Notes under the pieces: generated by a model | The model's database searches: none | The model's input: only the letters and a program-made list of their open reading frames with translations | Told to the model about the DNA's origin: nothing | Program-made: the position numbers and the translations under genes | In this document: one piece after another, positions 47,284 through 56,514 of the stretch | Numbering within the stretch: the stretch's first letter is position 1 | Layout: each line of letters starts with the position of its first letter | NCBI RefSeq assembly: GCF_016918035.1 | Contig: NZ_JAERWK010000008.1 | Location: forward strand, 1-64,000 | Direction: 5' to 3' | Source of the DNA: Nakamurella leprariae | GTDB lineage: Bacteria; Actinomycetota; Actinomycetes; Mycobacteriales; Nakamurellaceae | DNA length: 64,000 nt

Positions 47284-47671
47284 CGCCGCGCCCCCGGGGT
47301 CGGGGCGTCGATCGGGCCCCGGGACGGGCGCCACGACCACGCCGGCCGCGGTGCGGTCGGTCCGGGTGCGGTCATCGGCGGTCCAGAGGCTGAGGATCGG
47401 GCGGGATGCGACGAGGTCGGGCGAGCCGGTCGCCGCGGATGACCCGCGCTCCGACCCGACGCCCTGCGAGGGTAGCCGGCAGGACCGGCCGCCCTGCGCA
47501 GCGCGACGCGCCCGGCCGGTCCGGATCCCGTCCGGCGCACGGACGCCGGCACCGGACGCCGGACGGAACGCCGGACGCCCCGGCCACCCGACCCTGCAGG
47601 GGCCGGGCGACCGGGGCGTCCGGTCACGCAGGAGGGACCGGTCGGTCCCCGCTCCTGGTCGATCGGATCGG
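47284..47671. other. 388-bp intergenic stretch with a terminator hairpin
   Basis: No protein-like frame on either strand. The promoter of the gamma-glutamyltransferase-like gene should lie at its left end, and a strong inverted repeat lies at 47571-47623. Confidence 0.5.
47571..47623 (-). terminator. Long hairpin downstream of the 45-residue membrane protein gene
   Basis: CCGGACGCCCCGG at 47571-47583 and its exact complement at 47611-47623 form a 13-bp stem; the 27-nt interior can pair further. It starts 48 bases after the small gene's stop. Confidence 0.75.
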
Positions 47672-47809
47672 TCAGATCGTCAGCACCGCGGCCACGGCCA
47701 GCAGGACCGCGATCGCGAGCATGCCGCCGACGGTCCGGACCAGCGCGCGGTCGGCGCGGTCCATCTCGACGACGTCGGTCTTCACGGCGGTGATCAGGGT
47801 GTTCGTCAT
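47672..47809 (-). CDS. 45-residue single-span membrane protein
   Basis: ATG 47809 has GAGGAG nine bases upstream; the frame ends TGA at 47672. The product starts MTNTLITAVKTDVVEMDRAD with an acidic amphipathic segment and ends with one hydrophobic span, MLAIAVLLAVAAVLTI. Codon third positions are GC-rich as in its neighbours, and a hairpin terminator follows. The family is not recognised. It stands alone between the gamma-glutamyltransferase-like gene and the YcaQ gene, both on the same strand. Confidence 0.7.
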   Translation of the reverse strand: MTNTLITAVKTDVVEMDRADRALVRTVGGMLAIAVLLAVAAVLTI

Positions 47810-47986
47810 TCGGTTCGACTCCTCGTGCCTGCAGGACGGCCATGCTTCCTTGCTCAGGCCCTTGGGTACCCGTGGGGCACCGATGGAGAGACGTCGGGTG
47901 ACTCGTCAGGGTGTCTCGCTGTGACCGACCTCACGGATTCAAGCAGAACCGAACATTTTCCAACGACATGTTCGAACACAGCCCCA

Positions 47987-49363
47987 TCAGTCCCGGTCCC
48001 CGCCCCTGCGGTCGAGCCGGCCGACGGCGGCTCGCACCGGCCCGGCGACGTTGCCGGCGTCCCGGACCTCGATCTCGTCGAGTTCCAGCCATCGCGCCAG
48101 CTCGGCCAGCCGGCCGGCGGCCGCCTCGGCCACCTCCGATCCGCCGTCCCCCGGACCCGACCCCGGTTCGTACCACGACGCCTGGACCAGCAGCCGGCCC
48201 GCGGCCCGGTCGGCCTTGAGGTCGAACCGGCCGGCCAGGTGGTCACCGACCAGCAACGGCAGCACGTAATAGCCGAAGATCCGCTTGGGCGCGGGCGTGT
48301 AGATCTCGATGCGGTACCGGAATCCGAAGATCCGCTCGGTCCGCTCGCGGTACCAGACCAGCGGATCGAACGGGCTGACCAGGGCCACGCCGGAGACCCG
48401 GCGCGGGATCCGGGCGGCGGTGTCCAGGTACGCCGGCGCCGGCCAGCCGGTGACGACGACCGGTTGCACCGCCCCGTCCTCGACCAGGTCGGCCACCGCC
48501 CGCTTGGTGTCGGCCACGCTCATCCGGAAGTAGTCGGCCAGGTCGCCGACGGTGGCGACGCCCAGCGACCGGGCCGCGATCCGGACCAGCTCCCGCTGCG
48601 CGTCGGCCGGTTCCGGCGTCGGCGCGGCCAGCACGTGCGCCGGCAGGATCGCCTCGATGAGGTCGTACCGCCGTTCGAAGGCGACCCGGTCGGCGGCGCC
48701 GATGACGCCCAGGCTGAACAGCGCCTCACAGGCCCGTTTGGTGGCCGACCACTCCCACCAGCCGGCCTCGCCGCGGGGGTGCACCTCAAGCTCGCGCTCG
48801 ATCTCGCCGGCGGAACTGGGACCACGCTCGCGGAGCACCGCGAGCACGTCGTCGAGCAGGCCGGGCAGCTGCTCCTGCACCCGGCGGGCGTTGGCGGCGC
48901 TCCAGTGTCGTCGTGGCCAGCGCAGCAGCGGATGCAGGTCGACCGGGACGAGTGACGCCTCGTGCGCCCAGGTCTCGACCAGCCAGCGCGGGGACGACCG
49001 GCGACGGCCGGTGCCGCTGTTCGGCGGGACGGCGGCCGACGGCCAGGCTCCGGCCTCCAGCCGGTCCACCCGGTACGCCCCGAGCCGGGAGAAGACCGGC
49101 AGCCGGTGCGCCCGGGCCAGCACGTTCACCGAATCCAGCTGCACCACGCCGAGCCGCTCCACCACCCGGCGGACGGCAGCCGCCGACGGCCCGTCCGGGT
49201 GCGCGGCAACGGGCTCGGCGGCCAGCTGTTGCGCCGCGACGGCGATCCGACGGGCCTGGGCGGCACTCAGCGTCCGGGGGGCCCGGACGATGCGGGCACT
49301 GCCGCTCGTGCTGGCCGACGCCTGCGCCGGACGTGCTCCGACTTGCATCCCGCGTGAGTCCAC
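47987..49363 (-). CDS. YcaQ-type winged-helix DNA glycosylase family protein
   Basis: 458 residues. The family (YcaQ/AlkX) unhooks DNA interstrand crosslinks by excising alkylated bases. Visible: LSAAQARRIAVAAQQL and VERLGVVQLDSVNVLARAHRLPVFSRLG, the conserved VQ-DSVNV-RAH-L segment; ETWAHEASLVPVDLHPLLRW; and VSPFDPLVWYRERTERIFGF with the conserved FDPL...R-R. The QxD/QxQ catalytic motif region VVQLDSV is present. GTG 49363 is chosen because GGGGAG precedes it by five bases; an ATG at 49348 is possible. The frame is open to 49471. Confidence 0.88.
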   Translation of the reverse strand: MDSRGMQVGARPAQASASTSGSARIVRAPRTLSAAQARRIAVAAQQLAAEPVAAHPDGPSAAAVRRVVERLGVVQLDSVNVLARAHRLPVFSRLGAYRVDRLEAGAWPSAAVPPNSGTGRRRSSPRWLVETWAHEASLVPVDLHPLLRWPRRHWSAANARRVQEQLPGLLDDVLAVLRERGPSSAGEIERELEVHPRGEAGWWEWSATKRACEALFSLGVIGAADRVAFERRYDLIEAILPAHVLAAPTPEPADAQRELVRIAARSLGVATVGDLADYFRMSVADTKRAVADLVEDGAVQPVVVTGWPAPAYLDTAARIPRRVSGVALVSPFDPLVWYRERTERIFGFRYRIEIYTPAPKRIFGYYVLPLLVGDHLAGRFDLKADRAAGRLLVQASWYEPGSGPGDGGSEVAEAAAGRLAELARWLELDEIEVRDAGNVAGPVRAAVGRLDRRGGDRD

Positions 49364-49558
49364 CGTCACTCCCCGATGGTGACAGCTGCCCCCCGACGCC
49401 GGGCCCAGCCCGACCTCGACCCCACGTGTCGCACCCGACCCCGGAGCGCCGGGCGCTCGTTCGTGGAACACTGAGTCACCACTGATCAGCGCATGGTGAT
49501 CAACTTCCGACTCGCTGTGCCGGGCGAGCCGTCACGTCGATGACGGGAGGCACCACTC

Positions 49559-49960
49559 GTGTTCCAGGTCACTGTCAGTTACGGCTTCCCGGTCGACCCG
49601 TCCGCCTTCGACCGGTACTACGAGGACGTCCACCTGCCGCTGGCGACCACGATCCCGAACGTCCGGTCCCTGGTGGCGTCGCGTTGCGAGTCCTGGGGCG
49701 GCGCGGAAGCGCAGGCGTACTTCCAGGTGACGCTGACCTTCGACTCGCGCGAGGCCGCCCAGCAGGCGTTCCAGTCCGACCAGGGTCAGGCGGCCACGGC
49801 CGACATCCCACAGCTGGCCACCGGCGGGTTCACGGTGACCGCGGCGACCGTCGAGCCGACGCTGACGATCCCCACCGCGGCACCGGAACCGGACGACGCC
49901 GGCCTGCCCACGCAGCCGGTCGACCGGGACGTCCCGGCCCGGACCGAGCAAGCCGGCTGA
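49559..49960 (+). CDS. EthD-domain protein
   Basis: 133 residues from GTG 49559 with GGGAGG eight bases before. The first 100 residues are an EthD/dimeric alpha-beta barrel domain (VTVSYGFPVDPSAFDRYYED, then HLPLA, typical YxxxHxPL), followed by an acidic Pro-rich tail of about 35 residues. Related EthD proteins are accessory to ether-degrading monooxygenases, but isolated copies like this are widespread and unassigned. It is convergent with the DUF4333 gene and separated from it by a hairpin. Confidence 0.82.
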   Translation: MFQVTVSYGFPVDPSAFDRYYEDVHLPLATTIPNVRSLVASRCESWGGAEAQAYFQVTLTFDSREAAQQAFQSDQGQAATADIPQLATGGFTVTAATVEPTLTIPTAAPEPDDAGLPTQPVDRDVPARTEQAG

Positions 49961-49991
49961 ACCCGGGCCGGCTCCGCGGCCGCCCCCACGC

Positions 49992-50028
49992 GGTGGTCGC
50001 GCGACCGAGACGGTCGCGCGATCACCAC
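49992..50028. terminator. Bidirectional hairpin between convergent genes
   Basis: GGTGGTCGCGCGACC (49992-50006) pairs with GGTCGCGCGATCACCACC (50012-50028) over 15 bp with a single bulge and a 5-nt loop, between the EthD and DUF4333 genes. Confidence 0.75.
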
Positions 50029-50044
50029 CGGGTCACTGGGCGGG

Positions 50045-51115
50045 TCACTGGGGCGGGCTGACCTCGTAGGTGCCCTCGTCGTCGAGCACCTCGATCCGCA
50101 CGCTGCGCAGGGTGCCCTCCTCACGCAGATCGCACTGGAACACGTCGCCGGCGCGCACCTCGCGCCCCTGCGGGCAGCTCACGTCGGTGATGCCGGTCAG
50201 GCCGTACCCGGCCGGGGTGGCCTGGGTCAGCACGCGTTCCACGCCGTCGGCGACCTGATCGGCGTCGAAGGTCGTCTTGGCCAGCCACCCCGGCCAGACG
50301 AACAGGGCCAGCGCGACCAGGGCGAGGACGACGACGCCGGCCACGATGCCGGCGATCAGGCCGGTCGGCGTCTTCTTCCCGCTCTGGGCGCCGGGCTGGG
50401 TCGCGTACGCGGCCGGCGGCTGGCCGTACTGGCCGGGCTGGCCGTAGCCAGGCTGCTGCCCGTACCCAGCGGGCTGACCGTACCCGGGCTGCTGGCCGGG
50501 CTGGCCGTACTGCCCCGCGTAGGTCGGCGACTGCTCTGCGGGCTGCCCGTAGCCGGACGGGTACTGCTGGCCGGGCTGGGTTCCGTACTGGCCGTACCCC
50601 TGCTGCCCGTACGGCGCCTGGTACTGGCCGTACTGCTGACCCGGCTGCTGGCCGGACTCGGCCGGCGACTGGGTGTTCCACGACGCCGTCGACTGCTGGC
50701 CGCCGTACTCCCCGCCCGGTTGGCCGCTCCAGCCGCCCTGGCCGTACCCGGACGGCTGGCCGTACTGGGTCGGCTGGTCGTACTGGGTCGGCTGGTCAGG
50801 CTGGCCGTACTGCGCGGGCTGGCCGTACTGGCCGGCCTGACCCGGCTGCTGGCCGTACTGCGTGGGCTGGTCGTACGGGGCGGGCTGCCCGTACCCGCCC
50901 GGCTGACCGTACTGGGGCGGTTGCCCGCCCTCGCCCGGCTGGCCGTACGACGACTGACCGCCGGACGGGCCCGCCCAGCCACCGGTCGACGTGGGCTCGG
51001 ACGCCGGTGCACCGGTGCCCGTGTCCTTGGTCAGATCGGGGGTCAGATCGGGCCGGGACTTCTGCGGCGCGTCGCGGCCGTCCTCCGGGCTTCCACTGCC
51101 GTACGGCGTGCTCAT
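50045..51115 (-). CDS. DUF4333 membrane protein with long YGQP-rich tail
   Basis: 356 residues; ATG 51115 follows AGGAGGC. Residues about 45-245 are a low-complexity Gln/Gly/Tyr/Pro region with many YGQP/YGQ repeats, cytoplasmic. One membrane span follows ([23 protein letters not shown]), then an extracytoplasmic DUF4333 domain (about 270-356; [33 protein letters not shown] with the conserved Cys pair). The family is common in actinobacteria and its function is unknown. The YGQP tail resembles those of several actinobacterial membrane regulators. Confidence 0.88.
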   Translation of the reverse strand: MSTPYGSGSPEDGRDAPQKSRPDLTPDLTKDTGTGAPASEPTSTGGWAGPSGGQSSYGQPGEGGQPPQYGQPGGYGQPAPYDQPTQYGQQPGQAGQYGQPAQYGQPDQPTQYDQPTQYGQPSGYGQGGWSGQPGGEYGGQQSTASWNTQSPAESGQQPGQQYGQYQAPYGQQGYGQYGTQPGQQYPSGYGQPAEQSPTYAGQYGQPGQQPGYGQPAGYGQQPGYGQPGQYGQPPAAYATQPGAQSGKKTPTGLIAGIVAGVVVLALVALALFVWPGWLAKTTFDADQVADGVERVLTQATPAGYGLTGITDVSCPQGREVRAGDVFQCDLREEGTLRSVRIEVLDDEGTYEVSPPQ

Positions 51116-51231
51116 CGCCTGCCTCCTGTCGGGCCGGCCACCCACCGACCACTTCGCGCCTGGATCAAATCACGCCGCCCGGCCGCTGCGCGGCACCCGG
51201 TCGGGGTCGCCGGGTCACCGATCTGCCCTGA

Positions 51232-54153
51232 TCACCCGGCGCCGAGCGCGACCACGCCGCGGCGCAGCGCCCGCACCCCGTTCCGGGCGGCGGCCGCCAC
51301 CGGGTCCGACGCCACACCACCGAGCTGGTCCAGCAGGTCGATGACCTGCCGGCACCACCGCACGAAATCGCCGGCCGACAGCTCGGTCCCTCCGGCCACC
51401 GCGGCGGTCAGCGCCTCGGCCAGACTGCCGCCCCGGGCCCACGCCGACACCGCGCCGACGAACCCGGCGTCCGGCTCACGGGTGACCCGCAGACCCAGTT
51501 CGGTCTCCCGGCCCGTGATCTCGGCCCAGGTCCGCACCGTCTGCGACACCGCGTCGCCGACCGGTCCGGCCGCCGGAGCCCGGCTCGGACCCCCTTCCCG
51601 CCGGCCCTCGTACACCAGCACCGACACCACGGCGGCGAGCTCTGCGCCGGTCAACGACGACCACGTCCCGCGGCGCAGGCACTCGGCCACCACCAGGTCG
51701 CTCTCCGACCAGATCCGGGCCAGCATCGCACCGGCCGGCGTGAGCTCATCGCCCTGCACGTAGCCGCGCTCCTGCAGCAGGGTCAGGATCCGCTCCAACG
51801 CCTGCCCGAGCGACCCCCGGGCTCCCTCCACCCGGCGCTGCAGCGCGTCGGTCTCAGTGCGCAACCGGGACCACCGGCGCGCCCACTGCACGTGCTGGTC
51901 CCGGTCGGCGCAGCCGTGCACCGGATGGGCCCGCACCGTCCGGCGCAGCATGGCCAGGTCGGCCTCGCCGGGTCCCTCGACGGCGGCCGGCCGGTCCCGG
52001 TCGCGGTCGGCGCGGGACGGCAGCCCGATGCCGGACGACGCCAACGCGGACGCCAGGTCGCGGCGCACCTTGGCCGAGCGGTGGTCGGTGAACCTGCCCA
52101 GCTTGAGCCGGCCCAGGGCCGGCACCGGTCCGCGGAAGTCCTGCGCGGACAGCCGGCCGGCCCAGCGACCGGACGTCGCCACCAACGGCCGAGCCTGCCC
52201 GTCGGCGTCCACACCCGGGTCCAGCACCACGGCCAAGCCGGAACGCCGACCGGCCGGAACGGCGATGACGTCGCCACGGCGCAGCTGGGCCAGGTCGCGT
52301 GCGGTGGTCTCCCGCCGTCGCGCGGAACCGGCCCGGGCCAGCGCCTTCTCCGTCGCACTGATCTCGTCGAGCAGTCCCAGGTACTCACCGGTGTCACCCA
52401 GGTGGCACTGCATCCTCTGGGCGTACTGCGCGACGGACTCGGCGTTGCGGCGGGCCTGCCGGGCCAGCCCGACGACCGCCGCGTCCGCCTGGAACTGGGC
52501 GAACGACTGCTCGAGCAGCTCCTTGGCTGCGGACCGTCCGAGCCGGTGCACCAGGTTGACGGCCATGTTGTAGCTGGGCCGGAACGAGGACCGCAGCGGG
52601 TAGGTGCGTTTGGAGGCCAGACCGCCGACGGTGCGCGGGTCCACCCCGGGCGACCAGAGCACCACCGCGTGGCCCTCGACGTCGATGCCGCGCCGCCCGG
52701 CCCGGCCGGTCAGCTGGGTGTACTCCCCCGGGGTCAGATCGACGTGACCCTCGCCGTTGAACTTGACCAGCTTCTCCAGCACCACGGTGCGGGCCGGCAT
52801 GTTGATGCCCAGGGCCAGCGTCTCGGTCGCGAAGACCGCCTTGACCAGCCCGGCGACGAACAGCTCCTCCACCGTCTCCTTGAACGCGGGCAGCATGCCG
52901 GCGTGGTGCGCGGCGATGCCGCGCTCGAGCCCCTCGCGCCACTCCCAGTAGCCCAGTACGCCGAGGTCGGCCTCGGGCAGTTCGGCGGTCCGCCGATCGA
53001 CGATCTGCCGGATCAGCTCGCGTTCGTGCTCGGTGGTCAACCGCATCCCGGACCGTACGCACTGCGCGACGGCCGCGTCGCACCCGGCCCGGGAGAAGAT
53101 GAAGGTGATGGCGGGCAGCAACCCGTTGCCGTCCAGCCGTTCGATCACCTCGACACGGCTGGGCGGGCGCCACCGCGGCCCCCCGCGGAATTCCGAGCGT
53201 CCTCGGCCGGGTGATCCGGCCCTGGCCTGCGGACCGCCCCGCCGCCCGCCGCCGAACCGGTCGGCCAGCGACTCGGCGTCGGCGACCGCCCGGGTCAGCG
53301 CCGGGTCGACCCGGGCGTGCCGCTCGCCGCCCTCCTCCGGACCGGCGGAGAACAGGTCGTACAGCCGCCGGCCCACCAGCATGTGCTGCCACAACGGCAC
53401 CGGCCGGATCTCGTCCACCACCACCGCGGTGTGCCCGCGTACCTCCTGCAGCCAGGAGCCGAACTCCTCGGCGTTGGAGACGGTGGCCGACAGGCCGACC
53501 AGCTGCACCTCGCTGGGCAGATGCAGGATGACCTCCTCCCACACCGCCCCGCGGAACTTGTCGGCCAGGTAGTGGATCTCGTCCATCACCACGGCGGTCA
53601 GCCCGGCCAGGTCCGCCGAGCCCGCGTACAGCATGTTGCGCAGCACCTCGGTGGTCATCACCACCACCGGCGCGTGCGAGTTGATCGATGTGTCCCCGGT
53701 CAGCAGCCCGACCCGGTCCGGCCCGTACTGGGCGACCAGGTCGGCGTACTTCTGGTTGGACAGCGCCTTGATGGGCGTCGTGTAGAAGCACTTGCCGCCC
53801 TCGGTGAGCGCGCGGTGCACGGCGAACTCGCCGACGACGGTCTTGCCGGCACCGGTCGGGGCACACACCAGCACGCCCAGCCCGTCCTCCAGCGCGCGGC
53901 AGCCGTCGATCTGGAACTGGTCCAGCCGGAACGGCCGGGTCGCCGCGAACTCGTGCATCGCGGGGTACTCCGCCCGCTGCCGCGACCGGGCGTACCGCTC
54001 GGCGGGTGACAGTGCGGCCGACTCCTCGCCGTCACGCGGGCCGTCCTCGTCCGGCAGGGATCCGGGCAGCCGCCCGGAACGTCGGGCCATCCGCGGACCG
54101 TCGGGATCCGCCGCCGATGAAGCCGTCCCGTCATCGCGCCGTGCCCGTGTCAC
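51232..54153 (-). CDS. helY: Ski2-like DEAD/DEAH RNA helicase, HelY type
   Basis: 973 residues from GTG 54153. ATP-dependent helicase of the Ski2/Mtr4 superfamily. Motifs: APTGAGKT (about 98-105), TTPIKALSNQKY, VVMDEIHYL (motif II DEIH), LVGLSATVSNAEEFGSWL, FIFSRAGCDAAV, HHAGMLPAFKETVEELF, VFATETLALGINMPARTVV and QLTGRAGRRGID. Length and order match mycobacterial HelY, which also lies downstream of tatC. The start is uncertain: no clear ribosome site, and an ATG at 54090 is possible. It follows tatC by 94 bp on the same strand. Confidence 0.92.
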   Translation of the reverse strand: MTRARRDDGTASSAADPDGPRMARRSGRLPGSLPDEDGPRDGEESAALSPAERYARSRQRAEYPAMHEFAATRPFRLDQFQIDGCRALEDGLGVLVCAPTGAGKTVVGEFAVHRALTEGGKCFYTTPIKALSNQKYADLVAQYGPDRVGLLTGDTSINSHAPVVVMTTEVLRNMLYAGSADLAGLTAVVMDEIHYLADKFRGAVWEEVILHLPSEVQLVGLSATVSNAEEFGSWLQEVRGHTAVVVDEIRPVPLWQHMLVGRRLYDLFSAGPEEGGERHARVDPALTRAVADAESLADRFGGGRRGGPQARAGSPGRGRSEFRGGPRWRPPSRVEVIERLDGNGLLPAITFIFSRAGCDAAVAQCVRSGMRLTTEHERELIRQIVDRRTAELPEADLGVLGYWEWREGLERGIAAHHAGMLPAFKETVEELFVAGLVKAVFATETLALGINMPARTVVLEKLVKFNGEGHVDLTPGEYTQLTGRAGRRGIDVEGHAVVLWSPGVDPRTVGGLASKRTYPLRSSFRPSYNMAVNLVHRLGRSAAKELLEQSFAQFQADAAVVGLARQARRNAESVAQYAQRMQCHLGDTGEYLGLLDEISATEKALARAGSARRRETTARDLAQLRRGDVIAVPAGRRSGLAVVLDPGVDADGQARPLVATSGRWAGRLSAQDFRGPVPALGRLKLGRFTDHRSAKVRRDLASALASSGIGLPSRADRDRDRPAAVEGPGEADLAMLRRTVRAHPVHGCADRDQHVQWARRWSRLRTETDALQRRVEGARGSLGQALERILTLLQERGYVQGDELTPAGAMLARIWSESDLVVAECLRRGTWSSLTGAELAAVVSVLVYEGRREGGPSRAPAAGPVGDAVSQTVRTWAEITGRETELGLRVTREPDAGFVGAVSAWARGGSLAEALTAAVAGGTELSAGDFVRWCRQVIDLLDQLGGVASDPVAAAARNGVRALRRGVVALGAG

Positions 54154-54247
54154 CCACCCAGCGTGACACACCGTCGTGGGCGGCCATCGCAGGCAGGCAG
54201 CGCACCGGCCCGCCCACGGCGCCGATCAGCTGTCGGACAGGCGCCGA

Positions 54248-55231
54248 TCAGCTGTCGGTGGTCCGCTTCGGCGGCGCCACCGGGTCGGCGTCGGCCACCG
54301 CGGCGGGCGGAGCCACCGGATCGACGGCCACGCCGCCGCCGGCGCCTCCGGGCAGCACGGAGGCTTCGTCGTCGGACAGTTCGCCGAGGCCTTCGGCGGC
54401 CAGTCGCTTGGCCTTGCGCCGGTCGTGCAGACGCGACACCTGGACCGCGACCTCGTACAGCAGAACCAGGGCCACGGCCAGAGCGAGCATGGTGATCGGG
54501 TCGTTGCCCGGCACGACCAGGCCGGCGAACACGACCAGCCCGAAGATCGCGTACCGGCGGGCCTTGGCCAGCTTCGCACCGGTCACCGCACCGGCCAGGT
54601 TCAGCATGATGAGCAGCAGCGGCAGCTCGAACGAGACGCCGAAGATCAGCAGCATCGCGATGAGGAAGCTGAAGTACTTGTCCGGGTCGAGGGCGGCCAC
54701 CGCCGTGTCGGCGCCCATCCCGAGCAGCACGGACAGGCCCTCGGAGATGACGATGTAGGCCAGGACGGCGCCACCGGCGAACAGCACGGCGGCGGACGCC
54801 GCGAAGGTCACCGCGAACTTCTTCTCCCGGGAGTACAGCGCGGGCGCGACGAACGCCCACAGCTGGTACAGCCAGATCGGGCTGGACAGCACCGCGCCGG
54901 CCATCAGGGCGGCCTTGAGTCGGATCTGCAGGATGCTGAACGGACCGGTCGCCAGCAGCTGACATCCCTGGGCGTCGCTGATGTCGGCCAGGTACTCCGT
55001 CGGCACCGCGCAGTACGGACGGGTCAGGATGTCGCCCAGGCTCGGGATCGGACCGACCTGGACGCCGAACCAGATGAACCCCAGCACGGTGCCCAGTAGC
55101 AGGCCGAGGACGGCGAAGAACAGCCGGCGGCGGAGCTCGTACAGGTGCTCCATGAGCGGCATGCTGCCGTCGGTCGCACGTTCCCTGCGGCGTCGCACCA
55201 TCGGCAGTCGCGGGAGCGAGAACTTCGGCAC
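54248..55231 (-). CDS. tatC: Sec-independent protein translocase TatC
   Basis: 327 residues from GTG 55231 (GAGGAG eight bases upstream). Six membrane segments with the family landmarks: MEHLYELRRRLFF at the start of the first span, QVGPIPSLGDILTRPYC, SSPIWLYQLWAFVAPALYSREKKFA, FGVSFELPLLLIMLNLAG and ARRYAIFGLVVFAGLVV. A cytoplasmic Ala/Pro/Asp-rich tail of about 60 residues follows. TatC recognises twin-arginine signal peptides at the membrane. Usually tatA lies beside it in the pafC-tatA-tatC order; here no tatA fits in the 170 bp before it. Confidence 0.96.
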   Translation of the reverse strand: MPKFSLPRLPMVRRRRERATDGSMPLMEHLYELRRRLFFAVLGLLLGTVLGFIWFGVQVGPIPSLGDILTRPYCAVPTEYLADISDAQGCQLLATGPFSILQIRLKAALMAGAVLSSPIWLYQLWAFVAPALYSREKKFAVTFAASAAVLFAGGAVLAYIVISEGLSVLLGMGADTAVAALDPDKYFSFLIAMLLIFGVSFELPLLLIMLNLAGAVTGAKLAKARRYAIFGLVVFAGLVVPGNDPITMLALAVALVLLYEVAVQVSRLHDRRKAKRLAAEGLGELSDDEASVLPGGAGGGVAVDPVAPPAAVADADPVAPPKRTTDS

Positions 55232-55401
55232 CGGGGCGACTCCTCTGCAGGTGCGGGCCGGGCAGTCGGCCGGGGGCCAGGGTGCCCGTGGTTCGTGGCC
55301 GGGCACCCGCCGGATGGCCGGACACCGACCGGGTCGCAGCGACCGCCGACAGCCGGACCGGCCGGGAACAGCGGCGGCACGCGGGTGCCGCCGGGCGCAG
55401 T

Positions 55402-56514
55402 CTACGCAGGCACGACCGGTCCAGGACCGTCCTCGACCGACGGGACGCCCTCGCCGTACCCGGCCAGGGCGGCCGCGGCCCGTCGCCCGACCTCCGCCAT
55501 CAGGTCAGGACGGTCGATCACGGCGACGCTCCCAGACTGACCCAGCACCAGCCGGATCAACCACTCGTCACCGGCCTGCATCCGCACCACCAGGTCGCCG
55601 GGGGTGGGCGCACCACCGGGCGCGACCGGGCCGCCCGGAGCGGGTGCGCCGGCGTCCCGGCCATCGGAGACCACCTCGACCGGGTAGTACTCGGCGATCC
55701 AGTGCGACGCCGGCAGCAGCCGCAGCGTCGCCGCGGGCAGCTGCGGGTCGGGATGGAACATCCGCTCGGGCACGGCGGACTCGACCCACAGCGGCGCCTG
55801 CGCCGGCTCGTCGAGCACCCGCACCTGATCGATGCGGTCGACCCGGAAGTGCCGGACCGCTCCGGCCAGGTGGCAGTACGCCTCGAGGTAGGCGTGCCCC
55901 TCGGTGACCAGCAGTCGGATCGGGTCCACGGTGCGCTCGGTGACGACGTCGCGCGACGCCGTGTAGTACCGCATCCACACCTGGCGGCGGGCGTCGAGCG
56001 CGGCCCGGACCGCGGGAAGGGCGGGCGCCGGATCGGCCGCGGCGATCTGCACCGGGGCGGCCGGTCCGTCGCCGTCCGCCTCCGCGGCCGGCGCACCCGG
56101 CAGGCCGGACGGGCCTGCCGGAGCGTTCGCGCCGACCGCACTGATGGCCTCGAGCTTGGCCAGCGCGGAGTGCACGGCCGCCGCGTCGACCAGCCCGGGC
56201 AGCTCGGCCAGCGCGCGCAGGGCCACGGTGAGTGCCATCGCCTCGTCCCCGGTCAGCCGGATGGGCCGTTCCAGGCCGGCGTCGAAGGCGATCGAGACGG
56301 TGCCGCCGTCCTCGTCCAGCACCACGTCGATGAGGTCGTCCGGGTAGTAGCCGGGCAGGCCGCAGACCATCAGCAGGTTGAGGTCCGCGGTGACCTGGTC
56401 GACGTCGACGTCGAACTCGGCGGCGAGATCGGCCAGCGACAACCCGGGGCGCCGTGAGATGTACGGGACCATGGCGAGCATGCGGGCCAGCCGGGTCCCC
56501 GCCGCGTCACTCAC
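55402..56514 (-). CDS. pafC: PafC, WYL-domain regulator
   Basis: 370 residues from GTG 56514 in a GTGA overlap with the pafB stop. An N-terminal helix-turn-helix region (LARMLAMVPYISRRPGLSLADLAAEF) is followed by the WYL-type ligand domain (WMRYYTASRDVVTERTVDPI, then the AYLEAYCH segment with WYL replaced by AYC) and a C-terminal WCX part. PafB and PafC form a heterodimeric activator of DNA-damage-responsive genes independent of LexA/RecA in mycobacteria. A Pro/Ala/Gly insert near residues 145-175 is longer than usual. Confidence 0.93.
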   Translation of the reverse strand: MSDAAGTRLARMLAMVPYISRRPGLSLADLAAEFDVDVDQVTADLNLLMVCGLPGYYPDDLIDVVLDEDGGTVSIAFDAGLERPIRLTGDEAMALTVALRALAELPGLVDAAAVHSALAKLEAISAVGANAPAGPSGLPGAPAAEADGDGPAAPVQIAAADPAPALPAVRAALDARRQVWMRYYTASRDVVTERTVDPIRLLVTEGHAYLEAYCHLAGAVRHFRVDRIDQVRVLDEPAQAPLWVESAVPERMFHPDPQLPAATLRLLPASHWIAEYYPVEVVSDGRDAGAPAPGGPVAPGGAPTPGDLVVRMQAGDEWLIRLVLGQSGSVAVIDRPDLMAEVGRRAAAALAGYGEGVPSVEDGPGPVVPA

